A DNA stretch of 64,000 nucleotides from contig NZ_SGXM01000003.1 in assembly GCF_004217045.1 (NCBI RefSeq), positions 310,001 through 374,000 of the forward strand, read 5' to 3'. Of this stretch, positions 9,499 to 18,036 are shown piece by piece (positions within the stretch are counted from its first letter, which is position 1; every line of letters starts with the position of its first letter). The notes beneath the pieces were generated by a model. That model was not told where the DNA came from. It saw nothing but the letters and a program-made list of their open reading frames with translations, and ran no database searches. The position numbers and the translations under genes were made by a program. This DNA is from Cupriavidus agavae (lineage in GTDB: Bacteria > Pseudomonadota > Gammaproteobacteria > Burkholderiales > Burkholderiaceae).

Positions 9499-10427
9499 CG
9501 ATTGTCGGGATGGGTGGCGGACTCGGGCGGCGCGGCGGCAGTGGCGGGAGCCGGAGCCGGAGCCGAGGGGAGGGTGGCCGGGGGTGCGCCGGCGCCGGCC
9601 GGCTGCTTGTAGCGGTTGTAGCCCCACAGATACTGGGCGGGATCGATCGCGATCATCTCTTCGATGGTGGCATTGATCATCGCCGACGCCGTGCCGGGAT
9701 CATCGGGCAGCATGCCGCCCTCGCCCACCATGCGCAAGTGCCCGCGGTAGCCCGCACCGCGCGGCAGCCGTTGCGCGTAGAGCATGGCCACCGGCGCGCC
9801 GGTCAGCTTGTGCAGCCGGTGTACCAGCGTCATCGAATAGGCGGGTTTGCCGAAAAACGGCGCCCAAGTGCCTTCACCGCCACTTGGAACCTGGTCCGGC
9901 AAGATGCCCACGGACTGCCCCCGCTTGAGTGCCTTGACCAGCATGCGCACGCCGCGCGGATTGGCCGGCGCCATGGCGATGTTCTTCCGGGTGCGCATCC
10001 GCTCGACGAATTCGCGCAGCCAGGGCTGGTGCGGCGGCTTGAACAGGCAGGTGATCGGGCGCAGCCGGGCGTGTGATTGCGGAAGCACCTCGAAGCAGCC
10101 CAGGTGCGGCGTCGTCAGGATGACGCCTTTACCGTCCTTAACCAGGTCGGCCAGCTCCTTCCACATGTAGTCGTCGAAGCCGTAGGTTGGCACCGTCAGC
10201 GATTTGCGGCTCCAGAAATAGGGCATCTCCACGATCATCCGCCCCGTGTGGCGCGCGGCCTCGGCAATCATCGCGTCGGTGGCGTCGGGGTAGGCGTGGC
10301 GGAAGTTCTCGACGAGACGGCGCCCGTAACGGCCGGGCAGCCGGGCGGCGAGCAATCCCAGCGCGCCACCGATGGCGTGCAGCACACGCAGGGGCAGGCG
10401 GGAAATGAGCCAGAAGAGAAAGGTCAT
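9495..10427 (-). CDS. lpxL: Lipid A lauroyl acyltransferase (LpxL/HtrB family), first copy
   Basis: This is a 310-residue paralogue of the downstream acyltransferase, with an N-terminal membrane anchor (MTFLFWLISRLPLRVLHAIGGALG region) and HX4E catalytic motif (PHLGCFEV). The frame extends further upstream, but the ATG at 10427 begins at the family's usual N-terminus. The C-terminus carries an unusual low-complexity Ala/Pro tail (TLPSAPAPAPATAAAPPES). It heads a three-gene minus-strand run (two acyltransferases, dapF) and is divergent from metK. Confidence 0.88.
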   Translation of the reverse strand: MTFLFWLISRLPLRVLHAIGGALGLLAARLPGRYGRRLVENFRHAYPDATDAMIAEAARHTGRMIVEMPYFWSRKSLTVPTYGFDDYMWKELADLVKDGKGVILTTPHLGCFEVLPQSHARLRPITCLFKPPHQPWLREFVERMRTRKNIAMAPANPRGVRMLVKALKRGQSVGILPDQVPSGGEGTWAPFFGKPAYSMTLVHRLHKLTGAPVAMLYAQRLPRGAGYRGHLRMVGEGGMLPDDPGTASAMINATIEEMIAIDPAQYLWGYNRYKQPAGAGAPPATLPSAPAPAPATAAAPPESATHPDNR

Positions 10428-10563
10428 GACGGCATTAGGGGAAAAGTTTCCCGGGATGATCTCGCGCAAACGGTCGCGCGCAATCGGCATCGTGCTGCGC
10501 AACTTCAGACCCGTCTGACGGCGAATAAACGCCGATAAGGGTGGTTGCTCGCCCGATAGGGCC

Positions 10564-10594
10564 TTGTGCAGCGCGTCCGGCAGGCGCGTATAAT
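10564..10594 (+). promoter_or_regulatory. Probable sigma-70 promoter of metK
   Basis: TTGTGC (10564-10569) and a perfect TATAAT (10589-10594) are separated by 19 bases, and the predicted start near 10601 precedes the structured metK leader. The spacer is slightly long. No competing promoter-like sequence is evident in the 308-base divergent gap. Confidence 0.55.
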
Positions 10595-10624
10595 ACCTGC
10601 CATCGCCGAGTTAACTGACAACTT

Positions 10625-10679
10625 GCGGGGCGATACCGCTCGAATCGGGCGGCTCTAAATACCGCTAAAGCGTCGCCGC
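10625..10679 (+). promoter_or_regulatory. Structured 5' leader of metK, possible regulatory RNA
   Basis: By eye, an outer stem GGCGA (10629-10633) with TCGCC (10673-10677), extended by GC/GC, encloses a hairpin CCGCTC/GGGCGG (10636-10641 with 10647-10652, loop GAATC) and a small hairpin CGC-TAAA-GCG (10663-10672). It lies between the promoter and the start codon. I do not recognise a known SAM riboswitch class in it. It could be a regulatory leader or only a stable 5' UTR. Confidence 0.35.
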
Positions 10680-10736
10680 ACGGTTTTCAGGGTGGCGCGC
10701 AATAGCCATCAACAGCCAACCTGGAGAACCCAGATC

Positions 10737-11900
10737 GTGTCGAACGATTTCCTCTTTACTTCGGAATCCGTCTCCGAAGGCCATCCCGACAAAGTAGCCG
10801 ACCAGATTTCGGACGCCATCCTGGATGCCATCCTGGCCCAGGACAAGTATTCGCGTGTGGCGGCCGAGACGCTTTGCAATACCGGCCTGGTCGTCCTGGC
10901 AGGTGAAATCACCACGAATGCGAACGTCGACTACATCCAGGTCGCACGTGACACCATCAAGCGCATCGGCTACGACAACACCGACTACGGCATCGACTAC
11001 AAGGGCTGCGCCGTGCTGGTGGCCTACGACAAGCAGTCGCCGGACATCGCCCAGGGCGTGGACCGCGCTTCGGACGACTACCTGAACCAGGGTGCCGGCG
11101 ACCAGGGCCTGATGTTCGGCTACGCCTGCGACGAGACCCCGGAACTGATGCCGTTCCCGATCTACTACTCGCACCGCCTGGTCGAGCGCCAGTCGCAACT
11201 GCGCCGCGACGGCCGCCTGCCCTGGCTGCGTCCGGACGCCAAGTCGCAGGTCACGGTGCGCTATGTGGACGGCCGTCCGCACAGCGTGGACACCGTGGTG
11301 CTGTCGACCCAGCATCACCCGGATGTCACCCAGGCCCAGATCCGCGAAGCCGTGATCGAGGAGATCATCAAGCCGGTGCTGCCGGCCGACATGCTCAAGG
11401 ACACCAAGTACCTGGTCAACCCGACCGGCCGTTTCGTGATTGGCGGCCCGCAGGGCGACTGCGGCCTGACCGGCCGCAAGATCATCGTCGACACGTACGG
11501 CGGCGCTTCGCCGCACGGCGGTGGCGCCTTCTCGGGCAAGGACCCGTCGAAGGTGGACCGCTCGGCCGCCTACGCCGCCCGCTACGTGGCCAAGAACGTG
11601 GTGGCCGCCGGCCTGGCGCGCCAGTGCCAGGTGCAGGTCAGCTACGCCATCGGCGTGGCCCGCCCGATCAACGTGACCGTGTACACGGAAGGCACCGGCA
11701 AGATCTCGGACGAGAAGATCGCCGAGCTGGTGCAGGAACACTTCGACCTGCGCCCGAAGGGCATCGTCCAGATGCTGGACCTGCTGCGTCCGATCTACGA
11801 GAAGACCGCCGCCTACGGCCACTTCGGCCGCGAGGAGCCGGAGTTCTCGTGGGAAGCCACCGACAAGGCTGCCGTGCTGCGCGCCGCCGCCGGCCTGTAA
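10737..11900 (+). CDS. metK: S-adenosylmethionine synthetase
   Basis: MetK makes SAM from methionine and ATP. The 387-residue product has the full-length family sequence: N-terminal [16 protein letters not shown], the GAGDQG motif and the Gly-rich [16 protein letters not shown] loop. The start is a GTG at 10737, supported by GGAGA at 10723-10727; upstream in-frame codons do not encode conserved sequence. It is followed by a strong terminator, so it is probably monocistronic. It supplies the methyl donor whose by-product SAH is removed by ahcY, about 20 kb away in this window. Confidence 0.97.
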   Translation: MSNDFLFTSESVSEGHPDKVADQISDAILDAILAQDKYSRVAAETLCNTGLVVLAGEITTNANVDYIQVARDTIKRIGYDNTDYGIDYKGCAVLVAYDKQSPDIAQGVDRASDDYLNQGAGDQGLMFGYACDETPELMPFPIYYSHRLVERQSQLRRDGRLPWLRPDAKSQVTVRYVDGRPHSVDTVVLSTQHHPDVTQAQIREAVIEEIIKPVLPADMLKDTKYLVNPTGRFVIGGPQGDCGLTGRKIIVDTYGGASPHGGGAFSGKDPSKVDRSAAYAARYVAKNVVAAGLARQCQVQVSYAIGVARPINVTVYTEGTGKISDEKIAELVQEHFDLRPKGIVQMLDLLRPIYEKTAAYGHFGREEPEFSWEATDKAAVLRAAAGL

Positions 11901-11923
11901 GCGTTCCGGCTTCGGCCTGGAAG

Positions 11924-11960
11924 AAACCCCGCCGGTCCTTCGGGACCCGCGGGGTTTTTT
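11924..11960 (+). terminator. Rho-independent terminator of metK
   Basis: A long hairpin (AAACCCCGC-c-GGTCC, TTCG loop, GGACC-c-GCGGGG) runs directly into TTTTTT at 11955-11960, 24 bases after the metK stop. Confidence 0.9.
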
Positions 11961-12041
11961 GTCGCCCCTGCATCACATGCGAACGACCGGCAAGCGAGTA
12001 GAATCCGGTCCATCCAAGAAACCAAATCTAGCGGAATTGCC

Positions 12042-12929
12042 ATGTCCCTGGACCTGATCCGAACCCAGCCCTATACCGACTGGTCGCCCGAGGTAACGCC
12101 CGAGACACGCGCCGCTCTGCGCCGAGAGCTGGAGCAGGGCGCCGTGCTGTATTTCCCGAAGCTGGACTTCAAGTTTGCGCCGGGCGAGGAACGCTTTCTC
12201 GATCCGCGCTATTCCGATGGCAAGTCGAAGAACATCAACCTGCGCGCCAACGAGACGGCGGTGCGTGGCGCGGCGGGTACGGCGCAGGACCTGACCGACC
12301 TGTACAACCTGATCCGGCGCTATGCGGAATCGAGCGAGTCGCTGATCCATGCGCTGTTTCCCGAGTACAAGGGGCATATGACGCGTGCCGGCACCTCGCT
12401 GCGCCCGAGCGAGATTGCCGGGCGGCCGGTGAGCTGGCGCAAGGACGACACCCGGCTGCACGTCGATTCGTTCCCGTCCAACCCGATGCTGGGCAAGCGG
12501 CTGCTGCGCGTGTTCCACAACATCGACCCCGAAGCGCCGCGCGTATGGCGCGTGGGCGAGCCTTTTGGCGATTTTGCGAAGCATTTCGTGCCGAAGACGC
12601 ACGGCATGTGGCCCGGTCAGGCGTGGCTCATGAAGACGCTGCAGATCACCAAGCGCACGCGCAGCGAGTACGACCACCGCATGCTGCAACTCCACGACCT
12701 TGCCAAGGCCGATCTCGACTACCAGAAGGCCGTGCCCCAGCAGGAGTTCCACTTCCCGCCGGGCGCCACGTGGATCGTGTTCAGCGATCAGCTTCTGCAC
12801 GCCGCGATGCGCGGCAAGGCGATGATGGAACAGACCATCTACCTCGATCCGGCGGCCATCGGTGACCGCACGCACTCGCCGGAAGCGGTGCTGTCGCGGA
12901 TGCTGGGTCGGCCGATGGTGGACGCGTAG
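12042..12929 (+). CDS. kdoO: Kdo hydroxylase (Fe(II)/2-oxoglutarate-type), KdoO-like
   Basis: KdoO-type enzymes hydroxylate C3 of Kdo in the lipopolysaccharide inner core (known from Burkholderia and Yersinia). The 295-residue sequence carries an HxD pair (His140, Asp142 in RLHVDSFPSNP) and a distal His253 (LLHAAMRG), as expected for the iron-binding facial triad. No signal peptide is seen, which fits a cytosolic or membrane-peripheral enzyme. It lies downstream of metK but beyond a terminator, so it should have its own promoter. With the two acyltransferases nearby it forms a lipid A/core modification neighbourhood. Confidence 0.8.
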   Translation: MSLDLIRTQPYTDWSPEVTPETRAALRRELEQGAVLYFPKLDFKFAPGEERFLDPRYSDGKSKNINLRANETAVRGAAGTAQDLTDLYNLIRRYAESSESLIHALFPEYKGHMTRAGTSLRPSEIAGRPVSWRKDDTRLHVDSFPSNPMLGKRLLRVFHNIDPEAPRVWRVGEPFGDFAKHFVPKTHGMWPGQAWLMKTLQITKRTRSEYDHRMLQLHDLAKADLDYQKAVPQQEFHFPPGATWIVFSDQLLHAAMRGKAMMEQTIYLDPAAIGDRTHSPEAVLSRMLGRPMVDA

Positions 12930-12944
12930 AAGCTTGCGCATGAC

Positions 12945-14348
12945 CTAGCGCATCAGCATCTTCACCATCGCCTCGAACCGCTTGCCGTACGGCGCTTTCA
13001 GCAGCCCGGCGGCGTTCAGCCCCGCCTGATAGAACACCGGCTTGACCTTCGAGAACGTCTCGAAACCGGCCTTGCCGTGGTACACGCCCATGCCGCTGGG
13101 GCCGACCCCGCCGAATGGCAGGTCGTCCTGGGCGATGTGGAACAGCGTGTCGTTGACGGTCACGCCGCCGGCCACGGTCTGCTGCATCACGCGGTCCACC
13201 ACGTCGCGGCCCTTGTCGAATACGTACAGCGCCAGCGGGCGCGGGCGGGCGTTGACGAAGGCGATGGCGTCGTCGACGGCGCGGTAGGTCACCACGGGCA
13301 GTACCGGCCCGAAAATCTCTTCCTGCATGGCCTGGATCTCGCCGGGCACATCGGTCAGCAGCACCGGCGGCAGCCGGCGCGCGGCGGCGTCCGGGGCGGC
13401 GTCGGTCAGCGGCACCACGCGGGCGCCGGCGTCGGCGGCGGCATCGATCATCGAGACCAGCCGGCCAAAATGACGCGGGCTGATGATGCTCGTGTAGTCG
13501 GGGTTGCGCGCGATATCTGGATAGAGCCGGCCCACGCAGCGCCGCGCGGTCTCGACGAAGCGGTCGCGCTGGTCGGCGGGCACCAGCACGTAGTCCGGCG
13601 CGATGCAGGTCTGGCCCGCGTTGAGCAGCTTGCCGACCAGGATGCGCTCCACCGCCCGCTCGAAATCGGCCCCCGGTCCGACGATGGCCGGCGACTTGCC
13701 GCCCAGCTCCAGCGTCACCGGCGTCAGGTTGGCGGCGGCCGCCTTCATCACGTGGTGGCCAACCTGGGTCGAGCCGGTGAACAGCAGGTGGTCGAACGGC
13801 AGCGCGCTGAACCCGGCGGCCACGGCGGCGTCGCCATTGACCACGGTCACTTCATCCGGCGCGAAGCTGGCCTGTACCAGCCGGGCGAACAGGTCAGAAA
13901 AGCGCGGCGTAAATTCCGACAGCTTGACCATGGCCCGATTGCCGGCCACCAGCGCGCCGGTCAGCGGGCCAACGGCCAGGTAGAGCGGATAGTTCCACGG
14001 CACGACGATGCCGATCACGCCCAGCGGTTGCGGCATCAACCGCGACTTGCCCGGGAGGAACCAGAGCCCGGTCCTGGCGCGGCGCACGCGCATCCAGCGG
14101 CGGCCATGGCGCAAGGCGTCGTCGATACCGGCCAGGCTCGGAAATACCTCGAGCAGCGCCGTTTCCTGGCGCGGCCGGTTCGTGAAATCGGCGCTGATGG
14201 CGCTGGCGATGGCCTCGTGGTTGTCGCGCACGAGCCGCTTGAGCCGGCGCAGGCGGTCGGCGCGGATATCCCAGGGCGGCGTCTGGTCATGGCGCGAGGC
14301 GGCGAGCATGGCGTCGAACACCGTCGACATGGCGGGCACTTCTCTCAT
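12945..14348 (-). CDS. Coniferyl-aldehyde-dehydrogenase-like NAD(P)+ aldehyde dehydrogenase
   Basis: This 467-residue aldehyde dehydrogenase shows VVPWNYPLYL, the GSTQVG cofactor motif, ELGGKSP with the general-base Glu, and NAGQTCIAPD with the nucleophilic Cys. The family includes coniferyl aldehyde dehydrogenase (CalB) and related medium/long-chain aldehyde dehydrogenases. The ATG at 14348 is preferred because AGGAG lies 7 bases upstream on the gene strand; an in-frame ATG at 14330 is the alternative. It is divergent from a GMC alcohol oxidoreductase, so the pair could oxidise an alcohol to an acid in two steps; this is inference. Confidence 0.85.
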   Translation of the reverse strand: MREVPAMSTVFDAMLAASRHDQTPPWDIRADRLRRLKRLVRDNHEAIASAISADFTNRPRQETALLEVFPSLAGIDDALRHGRRWMRVRRARTGLWFLPGKSRLMPQPLGVIGIVVPWNYPLYLAVGPLTGALVAGNRAMVKLSEFTPRFSDLFARLVQASFAPDEVTVVNGDAAVAAGFSALPFDHLLFTGSTQVGHHVMKAAAANLTPVTLELGGKSPAIVGPGADFERAVERILVGKLLNAGQTCIAPDYVLVPADQRDRFVETARRCVGRLYPDIARNPDYTSIISPRHFGRLVSMIDAAADAGARVVPLTDAAPDAAARRLPPVLLTDVPGEIQAMQEEIFGPVLPVVTYRAVDDAIAFVNARPRPLALYVFDKGRDVVDRVMQQTVAGGVTVNDTLFHIAQDDLPFGGVGPSGMGVYHGKAGFETFSKVKPVFYQAGLNAAGLLKAPYGKRFEAMVKMLMR

Positions 14349-14566
14349 TCGTCGTCTCCTTGCCTGGCTCGATGGACCATCGCGCACCATAAGCCAGACC
14401 GCCCGTTATATCAATGGAGGGCAGCCCTCAAACGCCGGGTGCAGCGTGGGGCAGCGCGCCGATGCGGGGTTGCACTGCTTCACCAGCCCGGTGGCAGCGC
14501 CTACACTGGACTATCGCGGCAGGCGTCCGCCGGGACAACGCCGGCACCGGACAGGCGGGGAGACGG

Positions 14567-16234
14567 ATGGAAACGACCTTTGACTATCTCGTCGTTGGGG
14601 CCGGGTCGGCAGGCTGCGCGCTGGCCGGGCGCCTGGCCGACAGCGGCAGCGACAGCATCGCGCTGCTCGAAGCCGGCGGGCACGACCATCATGTGCTGGT
14701 GCGCACACCTGCCGGGCTGGCCGCGATGCTGCCGCGCGCCGGGGCCCGCAACTACGCCTTCCAGACCGTGCCGCAGCCCGCGCTCGGCGGCCGGCGCGGT
14801 TTCCAGCCAAGGGGGCGGGGCCTGGGCGGGTGTTCGTCGATCAACGCGATGATCTACACGCGCGGGCGCCCCGCCGACTATGACGGCTGGGCCGCGCACG
14901 GGTGCGACGGCTGGGCCTGGGACGACGTGCTGCCGTACTTCCGCCGCGCCGAATGCAACGAGCGCGTGGCGGGCCATGACGACGATCCGCTGCACGGCGG
15001 CACCGGCCCGCTGCATGTGAGCGATCTCCGCTCGCCCAATCCGTTTGCCCAGCATTTCATCGATGCCGCCCAGCATGCGGGCATCGTGCGCAACGACGAC
15101 TTCAACGGCGAGGAGCAGGAGGGCGTGGGCTGGTACCAGCTCACCCAGCACGACGGCGAGCGCTGGAACGCGGCGCGCGCCTATCTGCACGGCGGCAACG
15201 CGCGCGACCGCCGCTGCAACGGCGGCCGCAGCCACCTGCACGTGATGACCGGCACGCAGGTGCTGCGCATCGTGTTCGAGCGCCGCCGCGCGGTGGGCGT
15301 GGTGGCGTGGCGCGACGGCGTGGAAGTGGTGCTGCGCGCGCGGCGCGAAGTGATCGTGTCGGCGGGCGCGTTCGGCTCGCCGCAACTACTGATGGCGTCG
15401 GGCGTGGGTCCGGCGGCCCATCTGCGCGAGCAGGGCGTCGCCGTGGTGCACGACCTGGCCGGCGTGGGCCAGAATCTGCAGGACCATGTCGATATCGCCG
15501 TGCACCGGCGCGTGGCGTCGCCGGAGCTGTTCGGGGTGTCGCTGGCCGGCGTGCGGCGGCTGATCGGCGAGACACTGCGCTACCGCCGCGAGCGCGACGG
15601 CATGATGACCTCGAATTTCGCCGAGGCCGGCGCCTTCGTGCGCAGCCAGCCCGGACTGCCCGAGCCCGACCTGCAACTGCATTTCGTGGTCGGCATGGCG
15701 GACGACCACATGCGCCGCCTGCGGATGGGCCATGGCTACTCGTGCCACGTCTGCCTGCTGCGGCCGCGCAGCCGGGGCGAGGTCCGGCTGGCGTCGCCCG
15801 ACATGCGCGAGGCACCGCTGATCGATCCGCGCTATTTGTCTGATCCGCAGGACATGGATGGGCTGCTGGCCGGGCTGGACATCGTGCGCGACATCCTCGC
15901 GCAACCGCCGCTGGCCGTGTTCGGCGGGCGGCCGCTACGCGCCGAGGGCCGCGACGAGGCCGAGGCGCGCGCACTGATCCGCCAGCACGCGGACACCATC
16001 TATCACCCGGTGGGCACCTGCCGCATGGGCATGGACGCGCTGGCCGTGGTGGACCCACAGTTGCGTGTGCGAGGGGTGGAAGGGTTGCGCGTGGTGGATG
16101 CGTCGATCATGCCGACCCTGATCGGGGGCAACACCAACGCACCGGCCATCATGATCGGGGAGCGCGCCCACGACCTGATCCGCTTCGCACCGCATGTGAC
16201 GCTGCGGATCAGGGAGACGGCGGTGGTGGAGTAA
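14567..16234 (+). CDS. GMC-family FAD-dependent alcohol/choline dehydrogenase
   Basis: This is a 555-residue GMC oxidoreductase: N-terminal FAD-binding VVGAGSAGCALAGRL (about residues 9-23), the GMC signature region GRGLGGCSSINAMIYTRG, NLQDHVD, and C-terminal HPVGTCRMG with the catalytic His, then VVDASIMP. AlkJ and choline dehydrogenase belong here; the substrate is not determined. The ATG at 14567 has a purine-rich GGGGAGACGG stretch just before it. The 218-base gap to the divergent aldehyde dehydrogenase probably holds both promoters. A strong bidirectional hairpin follows the stop. Confidence 0.85.
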   Translation: METTFDYLVVGAGSAGCALAGRLADSGSDSIALLEAGGHDHHVLVRTPAGLAAMLPRAGARNYAFQTVPQPALGGRRGFQPRGRGLGGCSSINAMIYTRGRPADYDGWAAHGCDGWAWDDVLPYFRRAECNERVAGHDDDPLHGGTGPLHVSDLRSPNPFAQHFIDAAQHAGIVRNDDFNGEEQEGVGWYQLTQHDGERWNAARAYLHGGNARDRRCNGGRSHLHVMTGTQVLRIVFERRRAVGVVAWRDGVEVVLRARREVIVSAGAFGSPQLLMASGVGPAAHLREQGVAVVHDLAGVGQNLQDHVDIAVHRRVASPELFGVSLAGVRRLIGETLRYRRERDGMMTSNFAEAGAFVRSQPGLPEPDLQLHFVVGMADDHMRRLRMGHGYSCHVCLLRPRSRGEVRLASPDMREAPLIDPRYLSDPQDMDGLLAGLDIVRDILAQPPLAVFGGRPLRAEGRDEAEARALIRQHADTIYHPVGTCRMGMDALAVVDPQLRVRGVEGLRVVDASIMPTLIGGNTNAPAIMIGERAHDLIRFAPHVTLRIRETAVVE

Positions 16235-16255
16235 TTTGGAGGAATTACTACGGTT

Positions 16256-16294
16256 TTTTCTCCCCGCTCCCGCATGGCGGGAGAGGGGAGAAAA
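16256..16294. terminator. Palindromic repeat copy A / bidirectional terminator
   Basis: The left arm (16256-16273) and right arm (16277-16294) pair over 18 bases with one mismatch around loop ATG, with TTTT and AAAA at the outer ends. It sits between convergent genes (GMC oxidoreductase and chemoreceptor) and can end transcription from both sides. It is one of five copies of a CTCCCC/GGGGAG palindrome family in this window. Confidence 0.8.
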
Positions 16295-16307
16295 CAGACA
16301 GGGACTC

Positions 16308-17849
16308 TTACCCCCGCATCTGGAACTGCCCCACCATCTCGCGCAGCTTGCCGGCCTGTTCGTCCAGCGATTGCGCGGCGGCGGCCGCTTCTTCCACCAG
16401 CGCGGCGTTCTGCTGCGTGACCTGATCCATCTGGCCGACCGCGTGGCCTACCTGCTCGATGCCGGCGCTCTGTTCCTGCGACGCCGCCGAGATCTCGGCG
16501 ATGATGTCCGAGACGCGCTTCACGGCCTGGCGGATCTCGCTCATCGTGTTGCCTACCCCATGCGCCTGCGCGGAGCCGGTGCGCACGGTGTCTGCCGATG
16601 TCTCGATCAGTTCCTTGATTTCCTTGGCGGCGCTCGACGAGCGCTGCGCCAGGCTGCGCACCTCGCCGGCCACCACGGCAAAGCCGCGGCCCTGTTCGCC
16701 GGCGCGGGCCGCTTCCACGGCCGCGTTCAGCGCCAGGATGTTGGTCTGGAACGCGATGCCCTCGATCAGGTTGGTGATGTCGGCGATGCGCGCGGAGCTG
16801 CCAGTGATGGCGCCCATGGTGTCCACCATCTGCTGCACGACCTGGTTGCCCTCGTCGGCCACCAGCGCGGCGTTGGTGGCCAGCGACGCGGCCTGGCGCG
16901 CGTTCTCGGCGTTCTGGCGCACGGTGGCCGTGAGCTGCTCCATGCTCGACGCGGTTTCTTCCAGCGAGGCGGCCTGTTCCTCGGTGCGCGACGACAGGTC
17001 CACGTTGCCCGCGGCAATCTGCGCGGCAGCCACGCTGACCGAATCGGTCGAGCGGCGGACTTCCTTCAGCGTGCCGCCCACGCGCTCGATCAGCGTGTTG
17101 AACGACTGCGCGGTCAGGCCGATTTCGTCGAGACGGTCCACCGGCGCGCGGTGGTCGAGGTCAAGCGACTGGCTCACGTGCTCAAGCGTGCCCTGGATCT
17201 CGGCCAGGCTGTGGCGGATGCGCTGGTATAGCGAAAACGCCAGAAACGCGGTCACGGCGACGGCGGCCACCATCACGATCCAGAACAGCCGCACCGAGGC
17301 GTCGTATTGGGCCGTGTTGCGTGCCACGGCTTCATCGCCAAGCCTGGTGTTGTATTCCAGATGGTCGTCGAGCGCCTTGCGCACGGCATTCGACGCCAGG
17401 CTGAGGTCGCCGCTCGTGATCATCTTTTGCGTGGCGGCGAAATCGTTGGCGCGCGAGCGCTCCAGGTAGGCCGGCGTCAGTTCGCGGTAGCGCTTCATGG
17501 CGTCGCGGTCGGCCTCCAGCAGCTTGCGATCGGTGGCGTCCGAGAGGTTGTTGCGCTCGTACTTGGCGACCAGCTCGTCGAAGCGCTTGTTGCCGCGCTC
17601 CAGCATGGCTTCGGCGTCGGTCTTGGCGGCGACGTCGTCGGTCAGGGCGTGACGGTACAGGGCCGTGCGCACCGTGTTCAGCGCGCCGCTGACGTTGTTC
17701 AGGTCGCGCACGCTGGTCAGCGTGTTGTCGTTGAAGTATTGGAAGCGTTCCTCGGACTTCTTCATCTGCCAGATGCCGCCAAGGCCGACGAAGAGAAGCG
17801 CAAGCAATGAGAGGGAAAACGTAAGAAGCAGGCGTTTGCTGATATTCAT
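16308..17849 (-). CDS. Methyl-accepting chemotaxis protein
   Basis: This is a 513-residue chemoreceptor with classic layout: first membrane segment (about residues 7-28), a ~155-residue periplasmic four-helix (4HB/TarH-like) sensor domain, a second membrane segment (about 187-207), HAMP, and the signalling hairpin with the conserved EAARAGEQGRGFAVVAGEVR tip. It ends QFQMRG, without a CheR-tethering pentapeptide. The ATG at 17849 directly precedes the membrane segment; the frame extends upstream without conserved sequence. No other chemotaxis genes are near, so it is an orphan receptor with unknown ligand. Confidence 0.93.
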   Translation of the reverse strand: MNISKRLLLTFSLSLLALLFVGLGGIWQMKKSEERFQYFNDNTLTSVRDLNNVSGALNTVRTALYRHALTDDVAAKTDAEAMLERGNKRFDELVAKYERNNLSDATDRKLLEADRDAMKRYRELTPAYLERSRANDFAATQKMITSGDLSLASNAVRKALDDHLEYNTRLGDEAVARNTAQYDASVRLFWIVMVAAVAVTAFLAFSLYQRIRHSLAEIQGTLEHVSQSLDLDHRAPVDRLDEIGLTAQSFNTLIERVGGTLKEVRRSTDSVSVAAAQIAAGNVDLSSRTEEQAASLEETASSMEQLTATVRQNAENARQAASLATNAALVADEGNQVVQQMVDTMGAITGSSARIADITNLIEGIAFQTNILALNAAVEAARAGEQGRGFAVVAGEVRSLAQRSSSAAKEIKELIETSADTVRTGSAQAHGVGNTMSEIRQAVKRVSDIIAEISAASQEQSAGIEQVGHAVGQMDQVTQQNAALVEEAAAAAQSLDEQAGKLREMVGQFQMRG

Positions 17850-18036
17850 GAGAGGCTTTGGCGGCACACGCTGCTTGGCGCGGACCGTCCCGTTGTGACA
17901 ACTTGGTTTGCGCAGCGGGCCGGCAGCCCGTCGCCACAACGTTTACGGCGGCGCTATCACGCACTGAAGGTGACAATCGTGCAATGCAGCAATCGCTGTG
18001 CGATGTTCGCCGCCGCGGCGTTTCCGGCGCTTCGTC

